Shown: piece by piece, positions 8,696 through 16,430 of the stretch
How positions within the stretch are numbered: the first letter of the stretch is position 1
How the letters are laid out: each line of letters starts with the position of its first letter
NCBI RefSeq assembly: GCF_022818495.1
Contig: NZ_CP089291.1
Coordinates: 3,613,501 to 3,677,500, forward strand
Reading direction: 5' to 3'
DNA: 64,000 nucleotides
Origin: Fodinisporobacter ferrooxydans
GTDB taxonomy: Bacteria > Bacillota > Bacilli > Tumebacillales > MYW30-H2
Notes under the pieces: model-generated
The model's input: only the letters and a program-made list of their open reading frames with translations
Databases searched by the model: none
Told to the model about the DNA's origin: nothing
Made by a program: the position numbers and the translations under genes

Positions 8696-9070
8696 ATGGA
8701 ACAACCCAAAAAAGGCGAGTTGTTATGGATGATTCCGGATGCTTATATTCCACCTCAAAGCTCAGGGAGTATGGAAAGCCACGAATCCGTATGTGTACTC
8801 AATTGCTATGCGGAGGATGCGTATCTTAAATTTAATATATATTTTGAAGACCGCACACCGATCGAAAATATCCAAGTAGTTGTCAAAGGCAAAAGAACAC
8901 TGCATATCCGGACAAGTACACTCGAGAAAAATGGTGTCTATATCCCAAAAGGTACCTCTTATGCAATCGAGGTAGAAAGTAATATTCCGGTCATTGTACA
9001 ATATAGCCGACTTGATACAACTCAATCCGAAAATGCATTGATGACAACGATTGCTTATCCTATTAAATGA
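8696..9070 (+). CDS. ASRT-family protein (sensory rhodopsin transducer-like)
   Basis: 124 residues matching the Anabaena sensory rhodopsin transducer family along its whole length. Shared stretches are AYIPPQSSG, SHESVCVLN, EDAYLKFNIYFEDRTPI, NIPVIVQYSRLDT and SENALMTTIAYP. The family is a small all-beta sandwich forming a tetramer. In Anabaena it interacts with a rhodopsin, but most homologues sit in sugar-catabolic loci without any rhodopsin. Here it closes the dehydrogenase/sulfatase-fold operon, 76 bases downstream. A carbohydrate-binding or sensing role is an inference. The ATG at 8696 has GGAGG seven bases upstream. Confidence 0.85.
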   Translation: MEQPKKGELLWMIPDAYIPPQSSGSMESHESVCVLNCYAEDAYLKFNIYFEDRTPIENIQVVVKGKRTLHIRTSTLEKNGVYIPKGTSYAIEVESNIPVIVQYSRLDTTQSENALMTTIAYPIK

Positions 9071-9150
9071 CGGTTCGTAGTTCATTCAATCCTATCGATG
9101 ACCTAACAGGATTTCCTCTATACAAAATTAAGAGTTTCAGCTATTTGCCC

Positions 9151-9194
9151 AATCATTTATGGTACTGCCCTTTTGAGAGGTACCATAAATGATT
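9151..9194. repeat. 15-bp perfect inverted repeat (large hairpin)
   Basis: AATCATTTATGGTAC at 9151-9165 is exactly complementary to 9180-9194, with a 14-base loop. It lies between the ends of the converging ASRT and lipoprotein genes and has no T-run. It may be a transcription end, an mRNA stabiliser or a small palindromic element. Confidence 0.7.
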
Positions 9195-9311
9195 AGGAAT
9201 CTTTCGAATTGCTTCATAGTTTTTGGGATTTAAATGATGAAAATGGATCAGCAGTCTATTAACCTGCACATCCAGACACAACTGGCAGCAATTCTTTGCA
9301 CTTCTGGCATT

Positions 9312-9941
9312 TTACTGGAATAATTCCGGAGGAAATGAGTAAACAGGCGGTGCCACAACAGGTGTCCCTACCTCAAGTGTAATTTCTTCATGTGATTTTA
9401 AAACAATATTTCGTGGATCTCCGGAAAATGGTACTGTGTTTACATATACATGAACAGGACCTTGGAAACCGGCGATATTATCAGAATTGAGTGGCTTTCC
9501 CCAAATATCAAAGAAATTTCCGAGAGTAAACTTGGTCTCAACAGGTGATTCGATATGAATAATGCCTGAAGAGTCATGCGTATGGAGCCAATAAAGGGAA
9601 TTCCCATGTCGGATAAAGTTATTTTCAACGACCCATGGTTTCATGATTCCAATTCCTTTTGGGATCATGATTTGTTTTCCATTCACAAAAAGGCTTACAT
9701 GAGCATGAACATGATAATTTGTTTCTTCCATTTGGGAAGGCGGTATCTCATCAATAACTTGTCCTTGTCCTCCGTGTTCGGTGTCTCCTTCCGGAAAATG
9801 AACTTCCCCAATAGCTTGGCCCTGGACTAAGGGAAAGAAGTCAGCTACTGTTTGTGATTGTGTTGATGAGCTTGATGATGCACAACCGGATAATAATAAG
9901 GATGCAGCGAGAATGCAGATATTGGTGTATAGTTTTGCCAT
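9312..9941 (-). CDS. Lipoprotein with HxHxH and HTHD motifs
   Basis: 209 residues. A lipoprotein signal peptide with lipobox LLLSGC places Cys19 at the outer face of the membrane. A Ser-rich linker follows. The mature domain carries YHVHAHVSLFVNGKQIMIPKGIGI, WLHTHDSSGIIHIESP and FTLGNFFDIWGKPL. The dense His pattern suggests metal binding, perhaps copper or iron, but I know no established function for this family, which occurs in Firmicutes and Actinobacteria. It is leftward and separate from the sugar operons. It has its own promoter region between 9942 and about 10080. Confidence 0.75.
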   Translation of the reverse strand: MAKLYTNICILAASLLLSGCASSSSSTQSQTVADFFPLVQGQAIGEVHFPEGDTEHGGQGQVIDEIPPSQMEETNYHVHAHVSLFVNGKQIMIPKGIGIMKPWVVENNFIRHGNSLYWLHTHDSSGIIHIESPVETKFTLGNFFDIWGKPLNSDNIAGFQGPVHVYVNTVPFSGDPRNIVLKSHEEITLEVGTPVVAPPVYSFPPELFQ

Positions 9942-10088
9942 GCAAGGAGACCCCCGAATATTTCCTTTTTTTGGTTGGTTAAGCTATTTCAAAACAGTTA
10001 GGGTTTAAGTATGAATATATTAAAAAATGACTGCTAGTCAAATAATACTATATAATTGACATTTAACCTTTTTGGAAGTCTTAAAATG

Positions 10089-10152
10089 ATAGTATCCCCC
10101 CCCAATCTGTATAGTATCCCCCCTACTTAATCTTTGATATCTATCCTATAAT
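10089..10152 (+). promoter_or_regulatory. Paired C-tract boxes and TATAAT upstream of ABC importer
   Basis: GATAGTATCCCCCCCC (from 10088) and TAGTATCCCCCCTACTT (from 10112) form a direct repeat with C-tracts starting at 10096 and 10118. TATAAT lies at 10147-10152, 29 bases after the second C-tract, almost the same distance as before the isomerase operon (28). It marks the importer as part of the same regulon. Confidence 0.55.
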
Positions 10153-10231
10153 TAATTAAGAAATATTTCAAAATAAATCTTCAGATTAAGGGGTGATTGT
10201 TATAACTAACCCAATCAATCTTTTAGAGGAT

Positions 10232-10374
10232 GTTCAAAAAGTAGTCAAAACTCCACAGCGGATTGCTTTGCCGAATCCCAAAAAGGCTTACTCATGTACC
10301 AAACACGTACACTCCGTCGCCTTTTCGTGCTTCGGCTTCGCACTCCTTGTGTCTTACTTAACCACTTTTTGAAC
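10232..10374. mobile_element. MITE-like element with 14-bp terminal inverted repeats
   Basis: GTTCAAAAAGTAGT at 10232-10245 pairs with ACCACTTTTTGAAC at 10361-10374 (one mismatch), bounding about 143 bases without a coding frame. It sits between the promoter and the first ribosome site of the ABC importer operon, so it is part of that leader. No clear target duplication is visible. A non-autonomous element is the likeliest reading. Confidence 0.55.
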
Positions 10375-10392
10375 ACGCGCTTTTAGTTTATC

Positions 10393-10406
10393 AGAAAGCG
10401 ATTACA
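10393..10406. promoter_or_regulatory. cre-like CcpA site
   Basis: AGAAAGCGATTACA differs from the CcpA cre consensus TGWAANCGNTNWCA only at the first base. It lies 19 bases before the permease start and downstream of the promoter, where bound CcpA would act as a roadblock under good carbon supply. Confidence 0.5.
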
Positions 10407-10424
10407 TAATTGGGGGAGGATTTT

Positions 10425-11363
10425 TTGGAACAAGATATGATGTCAGAGCAAAATCCCGTCGTTTATGTTCGTACCGAGTTTAAAAGACGTATAAGTGCTC
10501 ATAGGTTGACGAAGTACTTGCGTTTATTGCTAATTTTACCCAGTTTGGCGTTGGTTGTATTATTCAGTTACTATCCAGCAATTGAGAGTATAATGGGTTC
10601 TTTTACGGCATGGAACGGATTCACACCTCCTTCGTTTGTAGGGTTTCAGAATTTTAGTGATTATTTCAAAGATCCCATATTCTTTACGGAAATTAAAAAT
10701 ATTTCCATTTTAGTTATTGGGGGTGTGTTTACAACAGTTGTATTCCCTTTCATAGGTGCTGAATTAGTACTCTCATTACCTGAGGGGAGATTTCAAAACG
10801 CCGTTAAGTATCTTTTCGTCATTCCAATGGTAATACCTCAAGTAGTATTGATTGATATCTGGGCGAACTTGCTGAATCCAAATACCGGTTTAGTGGATGC
10901 TTTCTTAGGATTGATTCATTTGCCGATTGTTCAGTGGTTCAGCAGTTCCCATACCGCATTGATATCAATCCTATTAATTGGCTTTCCATGGATTTCACAC
11001 CTTAGTTTTCTGATTTTTTTAGCCGGACTACAAGGAATCGGACAAGATATAAAAGATGCATCAAAACTTGATGGTTGTACCGGTGTCCGTAGAGTATTAC
11101 GGATTGATTTGCCGCTCATTCTGGCTCAGATTCAGTTTGTAGTTGTGGTTGCTGGGGTAGGTATTGTCCAAAATTTTATACCTATTTTACTGCTAACCCA
11201 AGGAGGACCTGGCAATGCGACCATGGTGCCAGGTCTTGATATGTATAACCAGGCGTTTCAGAATAACCAATTAGGTTATGGAATGGCAATTGGAACATTT
11301 CTGTTTGTCGGGATGCTGATTGTATCAATGATTGTACTGCGATTTTTAAAACCACGCACATAA
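10425..11363 (+). CDS. ABC sugar transporter permease (MalF/UgpA type)
   Basis: 312 residues, six predicted membrane segments. The EAA-loop near residue 210 reads DASKLDGCTGVRRVLRIDLPLILAQI and docks the ATPase. It forms a heterodimeric channel with the permease at 13011. The preferred start is the TTG at 10425 with GGGGGAGG six bases upstream, rather than the TTG five codons earlier. No ATPase gene occurs in this operon, so a shared MsmX-type ATPase elsewhere is implied. Context suggests uptake of the sulfated or modified sugar handled by the nearby enzymes. Confidence 0.9.
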   Translation: MEQDMMSEQNPVVYVRTEFKRRISAHRLTKYLRLLLILPSLALVVLFSYYPAIESIMGSFTAWNGFTPPSFVGFQNFSDYFKDPIFFTEIKNISILVIGGVFTTVVFPFIGAELVLSLPEGRFQNAVKYLFVIPMVIPQVVLIDIWANLLNPNTGLVDAFLGLIHLPIVQWFSSSHTALISILLIGFPWISHLSFLIFLAGLQGIGQDIKDASKLDGCTGVRRVLRIDLPLILAQIQFVVVVAGVGIVQNFIPILLLTQGGPGNATMVPGLDMYNQAFQNNQLGYGMAIGTFLFVGMLIVSMIVLRFLKPRT

Positions 11364-11422
11364 ACCCAAGTATCTCCCGTTATCATTTAATTTTAACCAA
11401 TATAATCAGTAGGGGGTAAATT

Positions 11423-12946
11423 ATGAATAAACAAGGAAAATGGGGAAGTGTCGGCACTGTTGTAATCATAATGTCCGGCCTTTTGGTTGGGTGCGGCAGT
11501 CAAATTGCCAGTTCAAGTGCTGCAAATGGCAGTTCCGGTAACGGTAAGATCGTAATTACAATGCAATTACAATCAAACACCGGTGACGCTTCATCCAAAC
11601 AAAATAAATCTTTAGTAGATCTGACGAAAAAGTATGAACAGCAGCATCCGAATGTACAGGTTCAATTCTTGCCGAATCCTTATCATGATATTTCCCAAGC
11701 AAACGCTGCATTACTGACAAAAGCGGCGGCTCGCTCAGCACCCGATATCGTTTTTGAACAATATGGACCAGCGAATTCCGGGGCGATACCTGATGGCATT
11801 TTATTAAATTTAAACACATATTTGAATCAACCTGATCCATATATTCCGGGGAACAAAAAATGGATCGATGCATGGAAGTCTCAGTATATTCCGTATATGA
11901 CGAAAAAACCTGGTGAAATGTACATTCTGTTAGCATCTGCTATCGCTACTGAAATCGTTTACAATAAAGAGGATTTTGCCAAGGCTGGCATTACGTCAAC
12001 TCCGAAGACGTTTGCCGAGTGGTTGGATGATATGAAAAAACTGCAAGCGGTTGGTATAACTCCTTTTATGTTTAACGCAGCTGGTCAATGCAATCCATCC
12101 TGGTTTGAAAGAAAAATTTCATCATCCTTGTTAGCTCCGGATCTCTCTCAATTCAATGTGAATCATAGCCAGGTTGTAACTGGATTAGGTGTGGCAGTTG
12201 GCATTAAAAAGGGCATCATTTCGATGAAAAACCCGACGTATAAGGCTGGTTGGCAGTTATTAGATCAAATGAAACCTTATTTGGCGCCAGGTGCATCACA
12301 ATATGATGCGTGTGCACCGGTAAACTCTGTGAGTCCGCCGTTGTCGCCTGTTACTCCTTTTATTCAAAACAAATTTGCAATGACTTGGCTCCATACGGGG
12401 TATTTGCCGCAGTTGAATACACTTGGTTTTGCAGGAAAATATGGATTCTTCTCATTCCCGACTATAACGAAAGAGTCAACGCCTTATGCTTCCGGTACCA
12501 ATGTTACCGGTGTCGTAGGCGGACCGAACGGCAGTGGCGAATGGTCCGTTACCACACAGGCAGCAAATGCCACAATGACGCCTGAAAAGACAAAACAGGT
12601 AATTGATTATCTGCAGTATCTGTACTCCCCACAAAATATCGGACCTTTAGTAAAAGACATGGGGAATGGCGCGTATATTCCGATCCTGACAGGGGCCGAT
12701 GGCGGTGGTATGCCTGGAGCATCCGATCTATTGCCAGTAGGCGCACCGCCGAAAACTGTTGACGGTGTCATTGATGAAGGTTTAACAAATGCAGCGCATG
12801 ACGAAGGTGAACGTGTTTTACAAAACTACATTAATGGCACATTAAGTTTTGATCAGTTTGCCAATCAATGGGATGCAATATTACAGAAAGCAGCAGACAC
12901 TTGGGCACAAACAAACCATGTAGATTTAAGCAAATATACAAAATAA
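11423..12946 (+). CDS. ABC transporter sugar-binding lipoprotein
   Basis: 507 residues, longer than many family members. The signal peptide ends in lipobox GLLVGC, anchoring Cys24 to the outer membrane face. The mature protein has the family-1 solute-binding layout: KIVITMQLQ strand, TKKYEQQHPNVQVQFLPN, LTKAAARSAPDIVFEQ, and a late hinge with GSGEWSVTTQA. It captures the substrate for the two flanking permeases. Its position between the two permease genes and the stem-loop immediately after it would allow a higher dosage of binding protein. Start at an ATG behind AGGGGG. Confidence 0.9.
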   Translation: MNKQGKWGSVGTVVIIMSGLLVGCGSQIASSSAANGSSGNGKIVITMQLQSNTGDASSKQNKSLVDLTKKYEQQHPNVQVQFLPNPYHDISQANAALLTKAAARSAPDIVFEQYGPANSGAIPDGILLNLNTYLNQPDPYIPGNKKWIDAWKSQYIPYMTKKPGEMYILLASAIATEIVYNKEDFAKAGITSTPKTFAEWLDDMKKLQAVGITPFMFNAAGQCNPSWFERKISSSLLAPDLSQFNVNHSQVVTGLGVAVGIKKGIISMKNPTYKAGWQLLDQMKPYLAPGASQYDACAPVNSVSPPLSPVTPFIQNKFAMTWLHTGYLPQLNTLGFAGKYGFFSFPTITKESTPYASGTNVTGVVGGPNGSGEWSVTTQAANATMTPEKTKQVIDYLQYLYSPQNIGPLVKDMGNGAYIPILTGADGGGMPGASDLLPVGAPPKTVDGVIDEGLTNAAHDEGERVLQNYINGTLSFDQFANQWDAILQKAADTWAQTNHVDLSKYTK

Positions 12947-12955
12947 AAAATAACC

Positions 12956-12976
12956 GGGCGGAGAATTTCTCCGCCC
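12956..12976 (+). terminator. Intra-operon GC-rich stem-loop
   Basis: GGGCGGAGA (12956-12964) pairs with TCTCCGCCC (12968-12976) with a 3-base loop, then ATCTTTT. Placed between the binding protein and the second permease, it probably acts as a partial terminator or a 3' barrier that raises binding-protein mRNA relative to permease. Confidence 0.65.
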
Positions 12977-13010
12977 ATCTTTTAAACGAAGAAAGGAGCT
13001 GACTGAATCC

Positions 13011-13832
13011 TTGAAACGATTTTCATTTGGCAATATCTTTTCAATATTGTTGTTAGTGTTGTTTACTTATATTCCCTTTTTTACAGTGTTGGAGAACTCT
13101 ATAAAAAGCGACACCCAAATCGCAGCAAATCCACTTGGAATTCTGTGGACATTTCATTCAGGGAACTACATGAGTGCTTGGAATGGCATGGTGCGCTATC
13201 TCGGCAATACTGTCATAGTTGCCATCATATCGGTCATGATCGCGATCCCCGTTGCAGCAGCAGCTGGATATGTATTTGCAACGATGAGATTTCGAGGTAA
13301 AACTTTACTCTTTTACTGTTTTTTGGGTTTGTTGATGATACCTTGGACTTTAACTCTGATTCCGCTATTTTTGGAAGTCAAAACCTTTCATTTATATGGT
13401 ACATGGTGGGCGCTGATATTACCTTATGCCGCCGGCAGCCAGCCGTTGCTTGTGTATCTGTTTCGAGTATTTTTCGAGGGTATTCCGGAAGAGTTATTTG
13501 AAAGTGCCCGTCTCGATGGATGTTCCGAGTTTGGGATTTTGCTGAGAATTGTGACGCCCCTTTCTGTTCCCATTTTACTGACGGGGACCGTCTTGATGTT
13601 TATTAACATTTGGGGTGATTATTTGTGGCCGACGGTAGCCATTTCTGATTATCATCTCTTTACGGTTTCCGCCGGATTACAAACATACCTTGGAAGCTTT
13701 GGCCAGAGCGGGCATGGTGCAGGTGCCGCATATGCAGCGTATTTGTTGGCGATGGGACCGATTATTCTATTATTACTCGGGTCAATGAAATACTTTGTTA
13801 ACGGAGTTACTGCCGGCGCAGTTAAAGGTTGA
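13011..13832 (+). CDS. ABC sugar transporter permease (MalG type)
   Basis: 273 residues with six membrane segments. The EAA-loop reads ELFESARLDGCSEFGILLRIVTPLSVPIL near residue 165, and the tail FVNGVTAGAVKG is typical of MalG-like permeases. It pairs with the permease at 10425. The start is TTG, with AAAGGAG 12 bases upstream, slightly long spacing. It is the last gene of the importer operon. Confidence 0.9.
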   Translation: MKRFSFGNIFSILLLVLFTYIPFFTVLENSIKSDTQIAANPLGILWTFHSGNYMSAWNGMVRYLGNTVIVAIISVMIAIPVAAAAGYVFATMRFRGKTLLFYCFLGLLMIPWTLTLIPLFLEVKTFHLYGTWWALILPYAAGSQPLLVYLFRVFFEGIPEELFESARLDGCSEFGILLRIVTPLSVPILLTGTVLMFINIWGDYLWPTVAISDYHLFTVSAGLQTYLGSFGQSGHGAGAAYAAYLLAMGPIILLLLGSMKYFVNGVTAGAVKG

Positions 13833-13862
13833 GCTAGAGTATTCAATGAATCGCCATCATGA

Positions 13863-14003
13863 GTGATAGCTCGAGTTGTTTCCAACCTCGCTGAAGTCAC
13901 GGATGCGCAAGAAAGACATGATGTGCTTGGCGTGGAAAATGCAGTTCGAGCAGCGTTTGAATTTGACGTAACACCTCTGTTGCGCTCTTTCGGCACCAAC
14001 TGA
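13863..14003 (+). pseudogene. Unidentified 46-codon coding-like remnant
   Basis: A short open frame from GTG reads VVSNLAEVTDAQERHDVLGVENAVRAAFEFDVTPLLRSFGTN. It looks protein-like (amphipathic, normal codon use) but has no ribosome site and follows an in-frame stop. I do not recognise it. It may be the tail of a lost gene. The rest of 13833-14180 holds AT-rich sequence and the leader of the cysteine desulfurase. Confidence 0.3.
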
Positions 14004-14180
14004 AAACTTAAGTTAAGTTAATGTGTAAACTACTGCGTTTTCTTAGTTTTTACTAAAAATCAGCAACAAAAACAGATGAAAGAGAATGACAATGATTTTA
14101 TAATGATCGAGTAGGGGATATATTTGAAATCGATAAGCGATCAACAGTAACAGTAACAGCGACAAGGAGGAAACATAGGA

Positions 14181-15296
14181 GTGCAAAGAATCTATCTTGA
14201 CTACAATGCCAGTACACCCATTGCCCCGGAAGTTGCAGAAGCAATGAAACCTTTTTTAACAGATTATTATGGCAATCCGTCAACTAGTCACTGGGCCGGA
14301 AAACCCGCAAGACAGGCGTTTGAAAAGGCGCGGCAGCAAGTTGCCAATTTGTTAGGCTGTGAACCTGATGAAATCATTTTTACAAGCGGTGGCAGTGAAT
14401 CAAATAACCATGCCTTAAAAGGGGTATTCTTTGCCCTCAAAGAAAAAGGCAGCCATATCATAACGACACAGATCGAACACCCGGCTATCATCAATCCGTG
14501 TAAATTTTTAGAAAAACTAGGAGCGAAAGTTACATATGTCGGTGTGGATCGTTATGGTCAGGTGTCGCCGACAGATATTGAGCAGGCGATTACACATGAA
14601 ACGATTTTGATATCGGTGATGCATGCGAACAATGAGGTGGGGACGATTCAACCGATCGCCGACATTGCCAAAATCGCCAAGAAATACGGCGTTCTGCTCC
14701 ATACCGATGCAGCCCAATCGGTCGGAAAAATCCCGACAAGAGTTGACGAGTTGGGTGTGGATTTATTGTCGGTGGCCGGGCACAAAGTATATGCGCCAAA
14801 AGGTATCGGTGCATTGTATATAAAAAGAGGAACACAGCTTGAACCGTTTGTGCACGGAGCCGGCCATGAGGGAGGAAGACGAGCCGGAACCGAAAATATT
14901 CTGCTTGCCGTCGGCCTCGGCAAGGCTTGTGAACTGGCAGCGGAACATCTGAACGATGCCAAAATCAAAGATTTGCGGGACTATTTTTGGGATGAATTAA
15001 AGAAGCACTTCAAAGAGGATATTGTCTTGAACGGTCATCCGGAGGAATGCATCCCCAATACAGTAAGCGTCAGCTTTATTGGAAAGGTCGGTCAGGACAT
15101 ACTGGAGAACATTCCTGAACTTGCTGCTTCTACAGGTTCTGCGTGTCATTCCGGGATGGTTCAGCTGTCTTCCGTGTTACGAGCGATGGAAGTTGAGGAA
15201 CATGTCGGCAAAGGAACGATTCGTTTCAGCTTGGGAAGATATACGACCAAAGAAGAGATCGATCAAGTCGTACGGCGGTTAAAAGAAAGTGTTTGA
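14181..15296 (+). CDS. Cysteine desulfurase (NifS/IscS family)
   Basis: 371 residues, class V aminotransferase fold. YLDYNASTPI at the start, the PLP-contact segments TSGGSESNNHALKG and HTDAAQSVGKI, and the Schiff-base Lys in SVAGHKVYAPKG are all present. The catalytic Cys lies in TGSACHSG, the form seen in NifS/DndA-like enzymes. It would mobilise sulfur from cysteine for Fe-S or thio-modified products. No isc, suf or dnd partner is adjacent, so the acceptor is unknown. The start is GTG with AAGGAGG upstream. Confidence 0.92.
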   Translation: MQRIYLDYNASTPIAPEVAEAMKPFLTDYYGNPSTSHWAGKPARQAFEKARQQVANLLGCEPDEIIFTSGGSESNNHALKGVFFALKEKGSHIITTQIEHPAIINPCKFLEKLGAKVTYVGVDRYGQVSPTDIEQAITHETILISVMHANNEVGTIQPIADIAKIAKKYGVLLHTDAAQSVGKIPTRVDELGVDLLSVAGHKVYAPKGIGALYIKRGTQLEPFVHGAGHEGGRRAGTENILLAVGLGKACELAAEHLNDAKIKDLRDYFWDELKKHFKEDIVLNGHPEECIPNTVSVSFIGKVGQDILENIPELAASTGSACHSGMVQLSSVLRAMEVEEHVGKGTIRFSLGRYTTKEEIDQVVRRLKESV

Positions 15297-15321
15297 AGAA
15301 GGTGCTGAGAAAGCGTAAAAT

Positions 15322-15344
15322 CATCCCCCTTTGCCAGGGGGATG
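15322..15344 (+). terminator. Terminator hairpin after cysteine desulfurase
   Basis: CATCCCCC (15322-15329) pairs with GGGGGATG (15337-15344), followed by a T-rich run. It lies between the converging desulfurase and GntR genes and can serve both strands. Confidence 0.75.
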
Positions 15345-15371
15345 CAAGTTTCCTTTTCAGCATTTCGGTGA

Positions 15372-16148
15372 TCAAGTGCGGATTTGTCTGTGTAATTGAA
15401 TCACATACTGGAAATAGTCGGGCCGGTATTTAGCCTTTAAAAACTCGATCGGTTTCCCATCCTGAGATTTTGTCAATCGCTCAATATATAACAGAGCATC
15501 TCTTTCGAAAATATTTAACATGAGTGCTTCTTCTTTGCTGGCGTTTACTGCTGTAATAAGTTGTTTCGCCTCATGTAAGCCGATCTTTAAATCTTGTTCG
15601 ATAAAACGATACGTAATCATATTGTCCAAGTCGCCTTGCATCTCAAGCACCGAACCTATTTCAGGTATGAAAAAGGATTCTTCAATTGCAATTGGTTGGG
15701 TGTTTGCAAACCTTAGCCTCTTAAACCGCCATGCTTTCGTTGTTTGTAATTGTTCGCAAATTGCCTTCGGCAATTTCTGTGTCATGCCTTTGTCTAATAC
15801 TTTACCATTTGGGCTAAATCCGGCAGCTGAAATAGTTTCAGAAAATCCCATAAGTTTCCCAACCCAATTTTCTACCCGATTCGTGTTAAGATATGTTCCG
15901 CTTCCTCTTTTTCTCCATAAAAGACCTTCATTTACCAAGGCTTCCATTGCTGTGCGAACGGTTATTCGACTGACTTTAAAACGATTCGATAATTCTGTCT
16001 CAGTAGGCACTTTTCCATCTTGTCCCACTAATTTCCCGGCAAGTATGTTGCTTCGAATAATTTCTTTAAGCTGGTAATGCAAAGGAATGGGACTATTATG
16101 GTCCAAATTATTTTCGATCTCATCGTAAGCCGAATTCATTTTATCCAT
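15372..16148 (-). CDS. GntR-family regulator (HutC/UTRA type)
   Basis: 258 residues. The N-terminal winged helix (about 15-85) has IPLHYQLKEIIRSNILAGKL and VPTETELSNRFKVSRITVRTAMEALVNEGLLWRKRGSGTYL. The C-terminal UTRA effector domain (about 105-250) includes IEESFFIPE and YIERLTKSQDGKPIEFLKAKYRPDYFQY. It is divergent from the dehydrogenase/MFS/aldehyde dehydrogenase genes and probably controls them in response to a pathway metabolite. ATG behind AGGAG. Ligand unknown. Confidence 0.92.
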   Translation of the reverse strand: MDKMNSAYDEIENNLDHNSPIPLHYQLKEIIRSNILAGKLVGQDGKVPTETELSNRFKVSRITVRTAMEALVNEGLLWRKRGSGTYLNTNRVENWVGKLMGFSETISAAGFSPNGKVLDKGMTQKLPKAICEQLQTTKAWRFKRLRFANTQPIAIEESFFIPEIGSVLEMQGDLDNMITYRFIEQDLKIGLHEAKQLITAVNASKEEALMLNIFERDALLYIERLTKSQDGKPIEFLKAKYRPDYFQYVIQLHRQIRT

Positions 16149-16292
16149 GTGAGACTCCTATGCTTTTTGATTTTGTGCAGAATGTCTTAGAAAATGAAAT
16201 TTACGAAATGCATTAAAATTCTGTATATTCTAGATTCACTTACGCATAATGAAATAGGCTGCAGCATAACTTTATTTTAAACTATATCCAAA

Positions 16293-16302
16293 TGTTATAA
16301 CA
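16293..16302. promoter_or_regulatory. Palindrome TGTTATAACA, possible GntR operator
   Basis: A perfect 10-base palindrome in the divergent region between the GntR gene and the dehydrogenase. HutC-type regulators bind short AT-rich palindromes of this kind. The match is short, so it is only a candidate. Confidence 0.35.
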
Positions 16303-16430
16303 ATAATACTTAATGCTCGAGAATTGGATTGAAAAAATGGCTTAAGGCAGTATCTTCGAAATGTAATCAAATACTGTTGATCGAGTTTAAAATTGTGATT
16401 AATTATTAAGCCGGAAAAGAGGGGATTTCT

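Noticed and set aside
3129-9070. Possible inositol (iol) catabolic operon
   Set aside because: Gfo/Idh and TIM-barrel genes fit, but iolD, iolB, iolC and iolJ types are absent and sulfatase-fold genes are present, so the iol label is not supported.
13652-13999. Minus-strand open frame of 115 codons at the permease end
   Set aside because: It runs antisense to the MalG-type permease and then through the short remnant. No start signal or known domain.
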